Assembly: GCA_022579005.1 (NCBI GenBank)
Contig: MU401526.1
Coordinates: forward strand, 62,001 to 126,000
From: Poronia punctata
Lineage: Eukaryota; Ascomycota; Sordariomycetes; Xylariales; Xylariaceae
Length of the DNA: 64,000 bases
Direction: 5' to 3'
Made by a program: the position numbers and the translations under genes. The notes under the pieces are model-generated. The model was not told the origin of the DNA. It saw only the letters and a program-made list of their open reading frames with translations, and did not search any database. Position 1 is the first letter of the stretch; each line of letters opens with the position of its first letter. This document shows, one piece after another, positions 1-10,700 of this stretch.

Positions 1-230
1 GTGTCTGCCGACGTCATATTTCAGCTCGTCGTATGCTCCCTTTGCGGCCTCGGGATTCCGCGCCCCGAGGATGAAGTTGTAGGGTTGGGATTGGGATAGT
101 AGCTGTTTGACGAGCTCGAATCCCTGGGGAGATGTGTGAGTACACGTATATGGATACGAAGTGGCGTGTGGTCACTTACAATACCGGATGTTGCGCCCGT
201 GGCTACTACTGTTTTCGCGATGGTGGACAT
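1..230 (-). CDS. Short-chain dehydrogenase/reductase, 5' part only
   Basis: Partial gene running off the left edge of the window. Exon 1 is 230-180, starting at the ATG on 230-228. A 56-nt intron (179-124, GTAAGT donor, CAG acceptor) follows, then exon 2 from 123 to 1 and beyond. The 58 visible residues contain a Rossmann-fold beta strand and the SDR cofactor motif TGATSGIG at about residues 11-18, with the intron falling between the I and the last G. LGARNPEAA follows at the second beta strand, where SDRs choose between NADP(H) and NAD(H); the Arg there favours NADP(H). The catalytic S-Y-K residues lie outside the window, so substrate and subfamily cannot be assigned. It is divergent from HSP60 across a 1.1 kb gap. 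Confidence 0.8.
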
Positions 231-1370
231 GATGGCTTATTTACACGTACGAGTAGTTTGTTGTTGTTTGGTTCTAGGTTAATCCGTTGCTCATTACAAG
301 AAGGGGCTTGCGTGTTCTACGTCGCATAGGTTATTTCTTATACTTAAAGCTACCTCCACATAAGCCGCGCGGAGAGATGATGATCACTAAGCAACTTCAT
401 ATACAAAAGCCGATAAGCTCAAGCTTGTATGGACGTCATGAGGAACGGGGTTTGAGCCTATGATAGCTGAGGCTCAATCCATCCCATCTCCCGGGTAAGA
501 CGTTACAAAGTGGGGCAGTTTGCCTGACATTGTCGTTCCTTCTCTTTTGATTCTTCGTCTTCTTCCCGTATACGAAGAGATAAAAGCTACACTATACCCG
601 CGAGTGAAGACACGTTGATTGAACATGGATATACGAACCTTTCCGGCTTACTACTGATATTACACCTACAGGGAGGTTGGAGCAAAGTACAAAACTACTC
701 GTGCGTGTGTTGGAAAGAACTTAAAATAAGCGGTGCGGCTGACTAATTACCCCAGTACCGGCAACGACGGGAGTACGTGGGTACATCCCGTCTTTTGGAT
801 TCTTTAATTGGCCCTCGATAGAGGATTTGTTTTCATATGTTCATACGCATCCTATCCCCAAATTGTCACATGAACCAATTGAAGCTGGGACTTGTATGCT
901 GAATACCACCTGACCTTATGAGAGATAAAACTGTTGATACGCTTGAGATCTCAAGCATATCAAGTACAGATAATGGGCGTGTTTCCTACGTCTACGTTAG
1001 AAAGTTGTGCTGAATTGATGACCTCGATCCGACTCATACTGGTATTATGTAATGAAGTCGAAATGCGTAGACCAAAAATGCAATAGCTGGAATTCGGTTG
1101 CTTCGACGGTTTTCTACCACTAGAGCGGTATACAACACTAGTCCATAATAGGCTAGTTAATGGAAGCTTTGAGTGGCCGGCTCTCCAGTATTTCGTATGT
1201 GAAGCCGAAATTTTTGAAGCTCTTTCCCCAGCTTCCATCTCTTCAACATCCATCCTCCTCCATATCCTTCTCAACGCCATTGTACTCTCTTCCCGTTCTG
1301 TTGTAATTGACCTACCTCTCGTTGTTGTATAATACCTCATATATACTCTAATACATCATAATCACACACA
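231..1370. other. Intergenic region between the SDR and HSP60 genes
   Basis: Divergent promoter region of about 1.1 kb. The only long open frame (960-1340, minus) has no family features and opposes HSP60 transcription, so I treat it as chance. Pyrimidine-rich stretches at 1230-1320 and an AT-rich stretch at 1337-1365 sit just before the HSP60 ATG and are probably its core promoter and leader. I could not find a clear heat-shock element with correct GAA/TTC spacing. Confidence 0.6.
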
Positions 1371-3254
1371 ATGCAGCGTGCAATGTCATCACGCGCAAGG
1401 GCTTCGGTCCTCTCTTCGGCTGCTAACAAGTACCGCGCCGGTGCTGGTCTGTCACAGCAGCTACGCTTCGCACACAAGGTTAGTATCAATTATTCTTGTG
1501 CGAATCTAGCCTTCTTGATGAACGAGTACTTACCATTGCGTGACATAGGAGCTCAAGTTCGGTGTCGAGGGACGGGCTGCTCTGCTCGCTGGTGTAGAGA
1601 CGCTTGCAAAGGCTGTTGCCACAACATTAGGTCCCAAGGGTCGGAATGTCCTAATTGAGTCGGCCTATGGCTCGCCCAAGATTACCAAGGGTATGCAAGA
1701 TTCCTTTGATAAAGAAAATCATTTTCAATCCACTAACCTTGAATGTATTCAGATGGTGTGACTGTCGCCAAAGCCATTAGCTTGCAGGACAAGTTCGAGA
1801 ACCTCGGTGCCCGCCTCCTTCAAGACGTCGCCTCCAAGACGAACGAGTCTGCCGGCGATGGTACCACCAGCGCTACTGTGCTGGGCAGAGCCATCTTCGC
1901 CGAGACCGTCAAGAATGTTGCTGCCGGTTGCAACCCCATGGACTTGCGCCGTGGTACTCAGGCCGCAGTTGACGCCGTTGTTGAATACCTACAGAAGAAC
2001 AAGCGTGATATCACAACCAGCGAGGAAATTGCACAGGTCGCCACCATCAGCGCCAATGGAGATACCCACATCGGTAAGCTGATTGCAAGCGCTATGGAGA
2101 AGGTTGGTAAGGAAGGTGTCATCACCGTCAAGGAGGGAAAGACCTTGAACGATGAGCTAGAGGTTACCGAGGGCATGCGATTCGACCGCGGCTTCGTGTC
2201 CCCCTACTTCATCACCGATAGCAAGTCCCAGAAGGTCGAGTTTGAGAAGCCCCTGATCCTCCTCTCCGAGAAGAAGATCTCGGCTGTCCAGGACATTATC
2301 CCTGCCCTAGAGGCCTCGACCCAGATGCGCCGACCTCTGGTTATCATTGCTGAGGATATCGATGGCGAGGCTCTTGCCGTCTGCATTCTCAACAAGCTCC
2401 GTGGACAGTTGCAGGTTGCTGCTGTCAAGGCTCCTGGCTTTGGCGACAACCGCAAGTCCATCCTGGGCGATCTCGCTGTTCTCACCAACGGCACCGTCTT
2501 CAGCGATGAGCTCGACATCAAGCTCGAGAAGGCTACCCCCGACCTGCTGGGATCTACTGGCTCCATCACCATCACCAAGGAAGACACAATCATCCTCAAT
2601 GGTGAGGGCAGCAAGGATGCCATCTCCCAACGCTGTGAACAGATCCGTGGCGTCATGGCCGACCCCACCACTTCAGACTACGAGAAGGAGAAGCTACAAG
2701 AGCGTCTTGCTAAGCTCTCTGGCGGTGTTGCCGTCATCAAGGTCGGTGGTTCATCCGAGGTTGAGGTAGGCGAGAAGAAGGATCGCTTTGTGGACGCTCT
2801 GAATGCCACCCGCGCTGCCGTCGAGGAAGGCATTCTCCCCGGTGGTGGTACTGCCCTCCTCAAGGCCTCTGCCCACGCTCTCAAGGACGTCAAGCCCGCC
2901 AACTTCGACCAGCAGCTCGGTGTTAGCATCATCAAGAACGCTATCACCCGCCCTGCCCGAACTATCGTTGAGAATGCCGGCATGGAGGGCTCCGTTGTTG
3001 TTGGCAAGCTGATGGATGAGTTCGGAAGCGACTTCAACAAGGGCTTTGACAGCGCCAAGGGTGAATACGTCGACATGATTGCTGCTGGTATCCTTGATCC
3101 CTTCAAGGTCGTCCGGACTGGTCTCGTCGATGCTAGTGGTGTTGCGTCTCTTCTCGGCACCACTGAGGTCGCCATTGTTGAGGCTCATGAGGATAAGCCC
3201 GCGCCCCCCATGGGTGGTATGGGCGGTATGGGAGGTATGGGTGGTATGATGTAA
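1371..3254 (+). CDS. hsp60: Mitochondrial chaperonin HSP60 (group I, GroEL family)
   Basis: Three exons: 1371-1478, 1549-1690 and 1753-3254, giving 583 residues. The first ~35 residues are Arg-, Ser- and Ala-rich with no acidic residue, a typical mitochondrial presequence. The body has the chaperonin nucleotide-binding GDGTT at residues 118-122, preceded by [12 protein letters not shown] (exon 2) and DGVTVAK across the second splice. GGGTALL and the carboxy-terminal GGM repeats are at the end, as in GroEL and yeast Hsp60. The protein forms the matrix double-ring folding chamber with the HSP10 lid and consumes ATP. Length matches the family (570-590). The second intron splits the Asp codon of DGVTVAK. 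Codon use is biased to C-ending codons, as expected for a highly expressed gene. Identification is secure. Confidence 0.98.
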
Positions 3255-4302
3255 AAAGCAGCATGTGGTATATTTATACTACTTCTGCTTCTCTTGTATC
3301 AAAAACAAAATGTTCGGGAAAAAAGGGAGCATTGACTTTGGTGTTGGGGGAATGGATTTCGTCATTTAACGTGCCCATGCGATCTCTCTTGCTCTCCCCT
3401 CTCACACCCATCACGTGTATATTTTTCACACTATAACTACTACTACCATTGATATCCCGAGGGGCGTTGTAAGAGATTTGTATAGTATAAAAACAATTAA
3501 TAAACATTACAACTACTTTTGCTACTTTTCAATGCACGTGCAACCCTACGAACAAAGCTGACCGGACCAAAATGATGATCTGGTGATTCTGTTTTGCAGC
3601 GGAGGCTCGGAGTAGGACAGCAATAAGCGCTGGTAGGTTGCCTCCTGAACTGTTGCCTCACGTCAGGTATTATCACAGCATAACCCGTGTGTCATAGCGG
3701 CTACGGCTGGTCCATTCACACATGGCTAGTGCCATCTCAGGGGGTTAAGTAGATGTGATACTACCTATACCCTCCGTATGTGGTCTATTCCTGTAGTGGT
3801 CTGTCCTCTACCCAATCGTGGACCCTGAAAGACACGACCTCTACGGACCAATAGCGAGTAATCCTTCATGCTGTAGGGCTTCGGGCATCAAGTGGTAAAA
3901 AGTTAGGTACAAAGGAGAGGGCATCTGGTATATATCTTGGCCCTTGACGAGGGACGACGTCGTATTTCGCCGAGCTTCCAAAAGATGTTAGATTAGGCTT
4001 GTATAACTTTCTGGGGAAATCTTCTACGTGTAGGTAGACGTACAATCAGGCCTTGAGTCCTTGACGTGTCCCAACAATACGGGTGAAGCAACCCACAGCA
4101 GGCCTTACGCGGCGGTATATTTCTTGAATCGGATTCGGTCGTTCAGCAAGCAGCAGTGGTACCAAGAAAGATGCAAACCCAAAAGAAGTGTGATAGGACT
4201 TCGTTCAATGTGTATTCGTATAGGTCAGGATTCTTCCGTGGCCTACTCGTACATTAATTGAACGATGATATAGGATTACATAATCACACGATCTCCCGTG
4301 AT
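3255..4302. other. Intergenic region, HSP60 3' flank
   Basis: About 1 kb between HSP60 and tRNA-Met. It carries the HSP60 3' untranslated region, AT-rich after 3265, and otherwise unremarkable sequence. Short open frames have no recognisable domains. Confidence 0.5.
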
Positions 4303-4401
4303 GTCTTCGTGGCTCAGTTGGCTAGAGCGTTGGTCTCATAATATGAAGCACTCCTTAGAGTGAGATATCCAAAGGTCGTGAGTTCGAGCCTCACCGAGGA
4401 C
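4303..4401 (+). tRNA. trnM-CAU: tRNA-Met(CAU), elongator type, with intron
   Basis: I folded this by eye. The 7-bp acceptor stem is GTCTTCG with CGAGGAC (one G-T pair); the D arm uses GCTC/GAGC; the T arm is GTGAG/CTCAC with loop TTCGAGC. The anticodon stem TTGG/CCAA has a fifth T-T opposition, a mismatch I also recall from other elongator Met tRNAs. Anticodon CAT is at 4337-4339. A 26-nt intron at 4341-4366 lies after position 37, the canonical place for nuclear tRNA introns. The mature length without CCA is 73 nt. T at position 54 argues for elongator rather than initiator tRNA. Confidence 0.93.
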
Positions 4402-5370
4402 AGGATCATATATTTTAGCATATTTGAAATATGTCTTTTTTGGTTACTTTTTTCTGGTGTTGAGGGGGGAGGGGGGGTCTCTCGGATTACTGCCACCTGA
4501 ATGAACGGTGTTGATTCTTTCCCCCTATCTACGAGTAGAGGTGACAATGTTGTTTAGGTCAAGAGAACCCGAGTATTGTGGTGGGGCCGCTGGTAGCCTT
4601 TAATGCCTCCTGTATCCTGAGCGTAAAGACGCTGTAAGACCTGTCTACGGGTAGCAGTCAGGGCTGCTGAAGCCTTGTTCGCATGCGAGGTACCTCTTAT
4701 TAGGCAGTACAGTGCATATATGCTTGGCGAACTGTCGCAGGCAATGAAGGAAAATAGAGCTCGAGTTTCTTATTGCCTACCCCTCCGTCAGCCAAGCCAA
4801 TTAGCACCACGATATCTCACAAGTCAAACCGGCCCAATTCAGCACCCCACCAAAGCCCTCCTCTTGCTGTGCTAGCTGTTGCCTACGGTTTTGTACGCAT
4901 CCTTGAAGACGGTAGCAGCGGCCCATCGGTGGTTCTTGAGGTTTTTGGCTGGTCCTGTCTTCCTTGCATTTTAATTTCAACTTTCTACACGGTGTACGTG
5001 CTTATCCCCCTTGGCCCCATTATTTTCTCCCAACAGGCCGACCAACGCTTCCCCTCCATTGCGACAGTGTCCCACTACGCACATCCCGCATCCAGTCTAC
5101 CTCCCTCCTCTTATTATTATCTAGTAGTTTCCAGCCAAGGAGCCTACCTATCCTTCTCTCCCTCTTTTGCTTTGTAGGGTCTGCATTTTCAAGAACAATT
5201 CCCGGTCTTGATATCACGCCAACAGCTTAACCTTTTCGATCACAACTTACTGTTAGTCCAGTCGAAGATCCTCACTCGTAGACGAATGCGCACTCGCCAT
5301 CCCTGGCGCTAACATCAATCCACAGCTGTCCTAACCCTTCTTTTACCGCAACTTCCATCCAGTACTCACC
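4402..5370. other. Intergenic region and cofilin promoter/leader
   Basis: About 970 bp between tRNA-Met and cofilin. The last 400 bp, especially 5085-5175, is strongly pyrimidine-rich on the plus strand, which is common upstream of highly expressed fungal genes. Open frames here encode low-complexity, Ser/Pro-rich peptides and look non-coding. A long 5' untranslated leader ending at the ATG on 5371 is likely. Confidence 0.5.
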
Positions 5371-6215
5371 ATGGTAAGAACCTGCTATTGCGCTGTCTTG
5401 ACGATGCATCTTGGAGCTGACCAACCGCTCTCCTTTAGGCTCAATCAGGGTTCGTTATTCGTCTTCTAGTCTTCGTCATTACCATCATACATACTATGCC
5501 CCCTTGCGACCGCATTCTACGTCATGCGCCGCCTCAGTCGACGTTCTAGATGGGGGCTATGGATGGATTGGGCAGGAAAATGCTAACATCTCCAACTTGT
5601 ATAGAGTTACGGTTTCGCAAGAATGCATAAACGCATTCAATGAGCTCAAGGCACGCAAGTGCAAATTTATCATCATGAAGCTGTCGGATAACTTCCGCGA
5701 GATCGTAGTCGAGGAGACTTCAAAGGATGACGACTGGGAGAATTTCCGCCAGAAGCTGAGCGATGCTAAGTCTGTAAGCTCGTGGTCCGCCCCGACGGTC
5801 GAATACTCTTCGAGATAATCTGACGATGAAATTAGTCCGCCGGCCTACCCGACCACCGGTACGCCATCTATGACTTCAAAATTAGCGACGCGGAAAACAG
5901 GGTCCGGTTAGTTACACAACATCAAGCAAGCAATATGACATGCTGACAACAACAACAACAGAGAAAAGATCCTCTTCATGGCTTGGGCTCCTGATGATGC
6001 CAAGTTGAAGGTTAGTATACCTGAAACTACAACTTCGGATGCGTCTATGGCAACTAACATATTTGCAGACCAAAATGGTGTACGCCACTTCAAAGGAGGC
6101 CCTCAAACGCTCCCTCAGCATCACCAACGATCTGCATGCGGCGTCTAACGCCGACATCGAATATTCGTCGGTATTGGCCTGGCTTTTCCCCGATATCAAG
6201 AAAGACGACAAATAA
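5371..6215 (+). CDS. cof1: Cofilin (ADF/cofilin family actin-depolymerising factor)
   Basis: Six exons by my reading: 5371-5373 (only the ATG), 5439-5449, 5605-5773, 5836-5906, 5962-6010 and 6069-6215, totalling 450 nt and 149 residues. The protein begins MAQSGVTVSQEC, the usual fungal cofilin start, and has the ADF-H core: KCKFIIMKLSDN, RYAIYDFKISD, the long actin-binding helix around KMVYATSKEALKRSL, and the end of the fold at DIEYSSVLAWLFP. Cofilin severs and depolymerises F-actin at cortical patches and hyphal tips. The Ser-4 region is the classic inhibitory phosphorylation site. All introns have GT donors and AG acceptors, and intron 2 has an excellent TGCTAAC branch site at 5581. The ATG-only first exon and 11-nt second exon make automated prediction error-prone. 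Confidence 0.95.
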
Positions 6216-6652
6216 GCGCGTTATCATGGGCTGCTGAAAATATCCAGCCAAGATATGGCTCCATTGTCCTTTATACTTAGGTACAACTGTGGCTACGAAA
6301 CAAGGAGAAAAAAGAGAAGCGATCCGCCCGCGAATTCCAGGCTACGGAGTTTACGATGTTGCGATGAGCAGAGAATGTTGTTGCAGAATGTGAGGAAGTG
6401 TGGTAATTTGAAAGCATGCTGTCGGGTGTGACACGACACGCGTGGTATGCTTGTCTTTTCTTGTCCAACTTTGGCCAACGAGGGTAGATTAGATCCTACT
6501 CGTTCTAGGACTGTTAACTATATTCTTGCGTTCGCCTCAATCTTCTGTTGTTACCAAACACACTCCCGCATGGCATATTACCCCCTGGAATCTCGTCTAG
6601 TCATGAGGTAAGTACCGGGCTCGCTACATCCATTGAAAGGTAGTTGGTCGAC
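6216..6652. other. Convergent intergenic gap between cofilin and GET5
   Basis: The 437 bp between the cofilin stop and the GET5 stop hold both 3' untranslated regions. The short open frames of 60-odd residues on the minus strand show no family features. Nothing else is seen. Confidence 0.5.
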
Positions 6653-7341
6653 TCAACCTTTGGCCTCCCACGCCTTTTGGAAAGTATCTTTAAGATCTGC
6701 CGCTACCTGTTCGTCTCGTACTCGTTGTAGTAAGAACGCACTCAGGTCGTTCCAGAACTCTGGCGTTTTTAGGACATCCGAGCCACTCAAGCCCTGAGCC
6801 ACTTCTTTTTGATTATCTGGTTTGGGTACCGCAGCCGCGGCGCCACCGATGACCATGACAGAAAATTCAACAGACTCGTCGTCTTCGCCGACGAGCTCTC
6901 GTAGCACCTTGCTGTCGGGCACCGGCTTCTTCTTGTGTAATATTTTGATTTTGGCCTCGGGAATACCGGTCTCCGTAGCCACAGCGGTCTTGATATCATG
7001 TACGGACGTGGTACGGCTCTGGGACGAGAGTCTCAGGTCGAGCGGCGGGTTGCGGAGCGATGTGACGGTCACGACGAGGCTTCGTTCTTGACCAGGTGCT
7101 ACGCGGGTTCCTTTGCGCTTGGTCATTGGCTTGGGCATCTTAGGGAGGGTGTACTGCATCGAACATTAGAGACGATGGCTTTTTGCTTGCATTATGTATA
7201 AGGGCTCTGCCCCTGTCACTTTGTACTTACAGCGCTTCGCGCTTGATAGGTCTTGGGATCTTCGACATGATCGGGCGATATTTTGAGGGGACGGCCGTCT
7301 AGCGCGGCGAGGAATGTTTTGGCGAACGTTACTTCCGACAT
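6653..7341 (-). CDS. get5: GET5/MDY2-like ubiquitin-like protein of the GET pathway
   Basis: Two exons on the minus strand: 7341-7231 and 7153-6653, joined by a 77-nt phase-0 intron (GTAAGT...GCAG), giving 203 residues. Three parts match the GET5 layout: an N-terminal helical segment followed by a basic loop (residues about 4-55, with TLPKMPKPMTKRKGTR), corresponding to the Get4-binding region; a central ubiquitin-like domain (about 60-140, including ETGIPEAKIKILHKKKPVPD and LRELVGEDDESVEFSVMVIGG); and a short C-terminal helical domain (FWNDLSAFLLQR to KAWEAKG), corresponding to the homodimerisation domain. In yeast, Get5 with Get4 hands tail-anchored proteins from Sgt2 to Get3 for ER insertion. 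Yeast Get5 is 212 residues. A generic UBL protein is the alternative, but the three-part match favours GET5. Confidence 0.82.
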
Positions 7342-7761
7342 TGTGTCCGAATGACTTGGAGATATATCGTGGTTTAATGAGGCGGCGGCTTAGAGGTGTA
7401 GTTGCGAATAGGTGTTATAAGCTTCTGATCTCCAGATGTACGTGTAGTGGGCTGAGAGTTGCTGCAAGTAATTGCTGTTGGTATGAGATCACGGCCGACT
7501 GGACCGGTACCTTCGAGTACAATGCCCCGCCATATCAAACCGTGGGAAGGTACCGGTACGTACAACGACCCCCCTGTCAATTTGTATCGGGGTACAGTGG
7601 GGACCGCTGTCTTATCAGTTTATCTTACCAGATCCCATCCAAAAAAAGTTCATGCATCAGGTCTTGGCTGGAGGTTGAACGAGTATCAGTGTTTTTCCCA
7701 TACTTTTTCGCTATACACCAAGTTTGGTGTACTTTTTAGCTGTTTATACACAGTTCTGAAA
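7342..7761. promoter_or_regulatory. Divergent promoter of GET5 and NOP2 with a 12-bp inverted repeat
   Basis: This 420-bp gap separates two divergent starts. It contains a perfect 12-bp inverted repeat: ACCGGTACCTTC at 7503-7514 and its reverse complement at 7546-7557, with 31 nt between. The core GGTACCGGT occurs again at the NOP2 start codon (about 7766-7774). The repeat could be a dimeric transcription-factor site or a hairpin; function is inferred only. Confidence 0.45.
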
Positions 7762-10700
7762 ATGGGTACCGGTAACCGATTCAAGCATCAGGGCGTCCCT
7801 GAGCCCCTGACGAACGCTCAAATCGCAAAGCTCAAGCGCAAGGCAGGGCTGCCCGTCGACGATGAGCCTGCTCCCGAGTTCAAGAAGCGGAAAGCGCAGA
7901 ATGGAAAGGCCGCTGGAAAGAATAAGCCCAACGGGAAACTGAATGGAAAGTCTAATGGCGCCAAAGAGGTGGCGCTCCCGACACGAAATAATAAAGCGTC
8001 GAAACCGGTAGCGAAACCGAAGTCCAAGAAGGCGCAGCCAGAGCCCGAGCTAGATATGGATGATATTAGCGATGGTGTGGGCAGCGGTTTAAGCGACGAG
8101 GATATGTCCGATATCGACGAGGCGAATGCCCTAGGAGACGACTTCCTCGGATCAGATGATTCGGTCTACGACTCTGAAGGCGAGGGGGAGCGGAAAACAC
8201 TGTTCTCTGAAGACGAGGATGATTCCGATGCCGATCTCGAAGAGAAGCTCACTGCGGCAAATATCGTCGGCTTATCGCGGAAATTGGACAAGGAGAAGGC
8301 TGAGGAGGAAGAGGCGACCCGGGCCGAATTCCAAGAGAATCTCGAGACCAATATCGATCTACCGGACCTGGAGGACGGCGAGGAAGGCCAGCAGAACAAG
8401 GCTCTACTAGCTCCCGATCTACAGCTCCTGCGGCAGAGGATATCAGACACTATTCGTGTTCTGGACGACTTTGCCAACTTGGCCGAGACTGGGAAATCAC
8501 GATCCGAATATACCAGTCAGCTGTTGAAAGATATCTGCGCATATTATGGTGTGCATTGCCCAGAACCGGCTGTCAATGCTTGTGGGACATGGCTAATTGG
8601 TGATTTCAGGATATTCTGAATTCCTTGGAGAGAAGCTACTGAACCTCTTTTCGCCGGTAAGCACTCATACCTATAAAACGATCATACCTTTTTCCGCGCC
8701 CCCTTGAAAAGGGAATGGAGACAAATAGCTGACAAACGCTACAGAGAGAGGCGCTTGCCTTTTTCGATGCCAACGAAACGTAAGTAGTATCAACCGCTCT
8801 CGATACTCTCGCTCGGGCTGTCGAGCTTGCAATTTTGTGCAACTTGTTCTTGAACGTTAAATACTAACTTTTCGCGTAATAAAGTCCTCGACCTATTGTC
8901 ATCAGGTATGTTTATCTCCACCAAGTCAAATTAGAGGCCATCGTGTACTAATGTCACTCAGAACGAATACCCTGAAGACGAGTAGAAGAGAGCTTGCTTC
9001 TGCGTTGATCAACCGCGGTGTAACACTTGAGCCTGTTAGTGAAATCCCGACGCCTTCAGCATATTTGTGGTTGAACTGCTGTCTTAACTGCCCGCTTCTA
9101 TACACGTTGAGCGTGATTGCTAATACTTTCGTGCTTAGGTTGGAAAATGGTCAAAAGTCGGCCTTCAAATATTCGAATCTAATGTTCCGTAAGATATTGT
9201 CCTTGTCCCAACTGAAGTTCGCCCCCTTTCATAATGTAGAATAGTAGCTAACACCTTCGGTTTACAGATTAGGAGGTAATTACATAAATGCCCATGACCA
9301 TTAAGAGGCTGCCTGGGCTAACATTGAATCAAGCTACGCCTGAATACCTTGCTGGTCATTACATCCTACAAGCAGCAAGCTCTTTCCTCCCTTGTATGGC
9401 CCTAGCGCCGCAAGAGGGCGAGAGAATATGTAAGTGACACCCAGTCCCGGTTCTGGGCCGTAGGTCGCTCACCCGGCGGGAATTTGTGCTGACTGTGATT
9501 TTTTACAGTGGATATGGCTAGTGCGCCCGGCGGCAAGACAACATATCTTGCGGCGATGATGAAAAATACTGGGTGTATTTTCGCCAATGTATGGTCATTT
9601 TACCCGGGAAGGCGTTTGAACAGAAACTGACTTATCTGTCTAGGATCCTTCTAAAACTCGTTCGCGCGGTTTGATAGGAAATATCCATAGACTTGGCGTT
9701 CGAAATGGTAAGTCGACTACCGACCCCTAGGCCCAACTTTACTCTTTAGCTAACGTCGTCTGTAGTTGTTGTCTGCAATTATGATGCCGTATGTCTTCAA
9801 ACAGTGTTTCCTTTCCAGCCGCACCATGAAGATAGAAACTGGCTGCTTGACTGGGCGTCATTTGTGGCTGCGGGTTGCTAACTTGTTGTAGAGAGATTTC
9901 CCCAGAGTTATGGGAGGCTTTGACAGGGTTTTACTTGGTACGCATCTTCCATTATTTTCTTGCCTCAGTCCCTTCGCCGTATTTGAAGTCCCTGACTAAC
10001 ATCTAATTCACTCAGATGCGTAAGTTTGCTGCACATGTGGTGTCAGATGGCTGCTCGGGTCACTTCCGCGCTGGCGGTTTTGTCAAACTTACTAACTCGC
10101 TACCTCAAAGACCTTGCACCGGTACAGGTGGTAAGTACTTCGTTCTACTTGATCCTTGAACCTTCTCAATGCCTAACATGAACATAGTCATCGCGAAGGA
10201 TCCTTCAGTTAAGACGAACAAGAGCGAAAAAGACTTCATCACAATACCGCATACCCAAAAGCAACTTCTACTCGGAGCTATCGACTCGGTAAACCACGCT
10301 AGCTCGGGCGGTGTCATAGTAAGTACTCCCAGGTCGTGTTTAATCTTGTCGAATATTTGCGGTCCATCCTTCGGGTTGACGCGTTTGCGCCTATTTCGTG
10401 AACTAACTGTAATTTATTAGGTATACTCTACGTGCAGTGTGAGCGTCGAGGAGAACGAACAAGGTATGTCTTCTACACCCCCCTGACAAAATAGTCATTC
10501 CGCTAACCGTCCTCAGTCGTCCAATATGCCTTGAAGAAGAGGGTAGGCAATTCCATTAGAGCTCTTCATGATCTACAGAATCTCACCCTGGACACTAAAA
10601 CTAATTCCACTCTTTATAGCCCAATGTCCGCCTTGTCCCTACAGAGATCCCCTTCGGAAAGGAAGGATTTACTGCTTATCAGGGCAAGACGTTTGAGTAA

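Noticed and set aside
960..1340. 126-residue minus-strand frame before HSP60
   Set aside because: Overlaps the HSP60 promoter and shows no conserved motif or signal.
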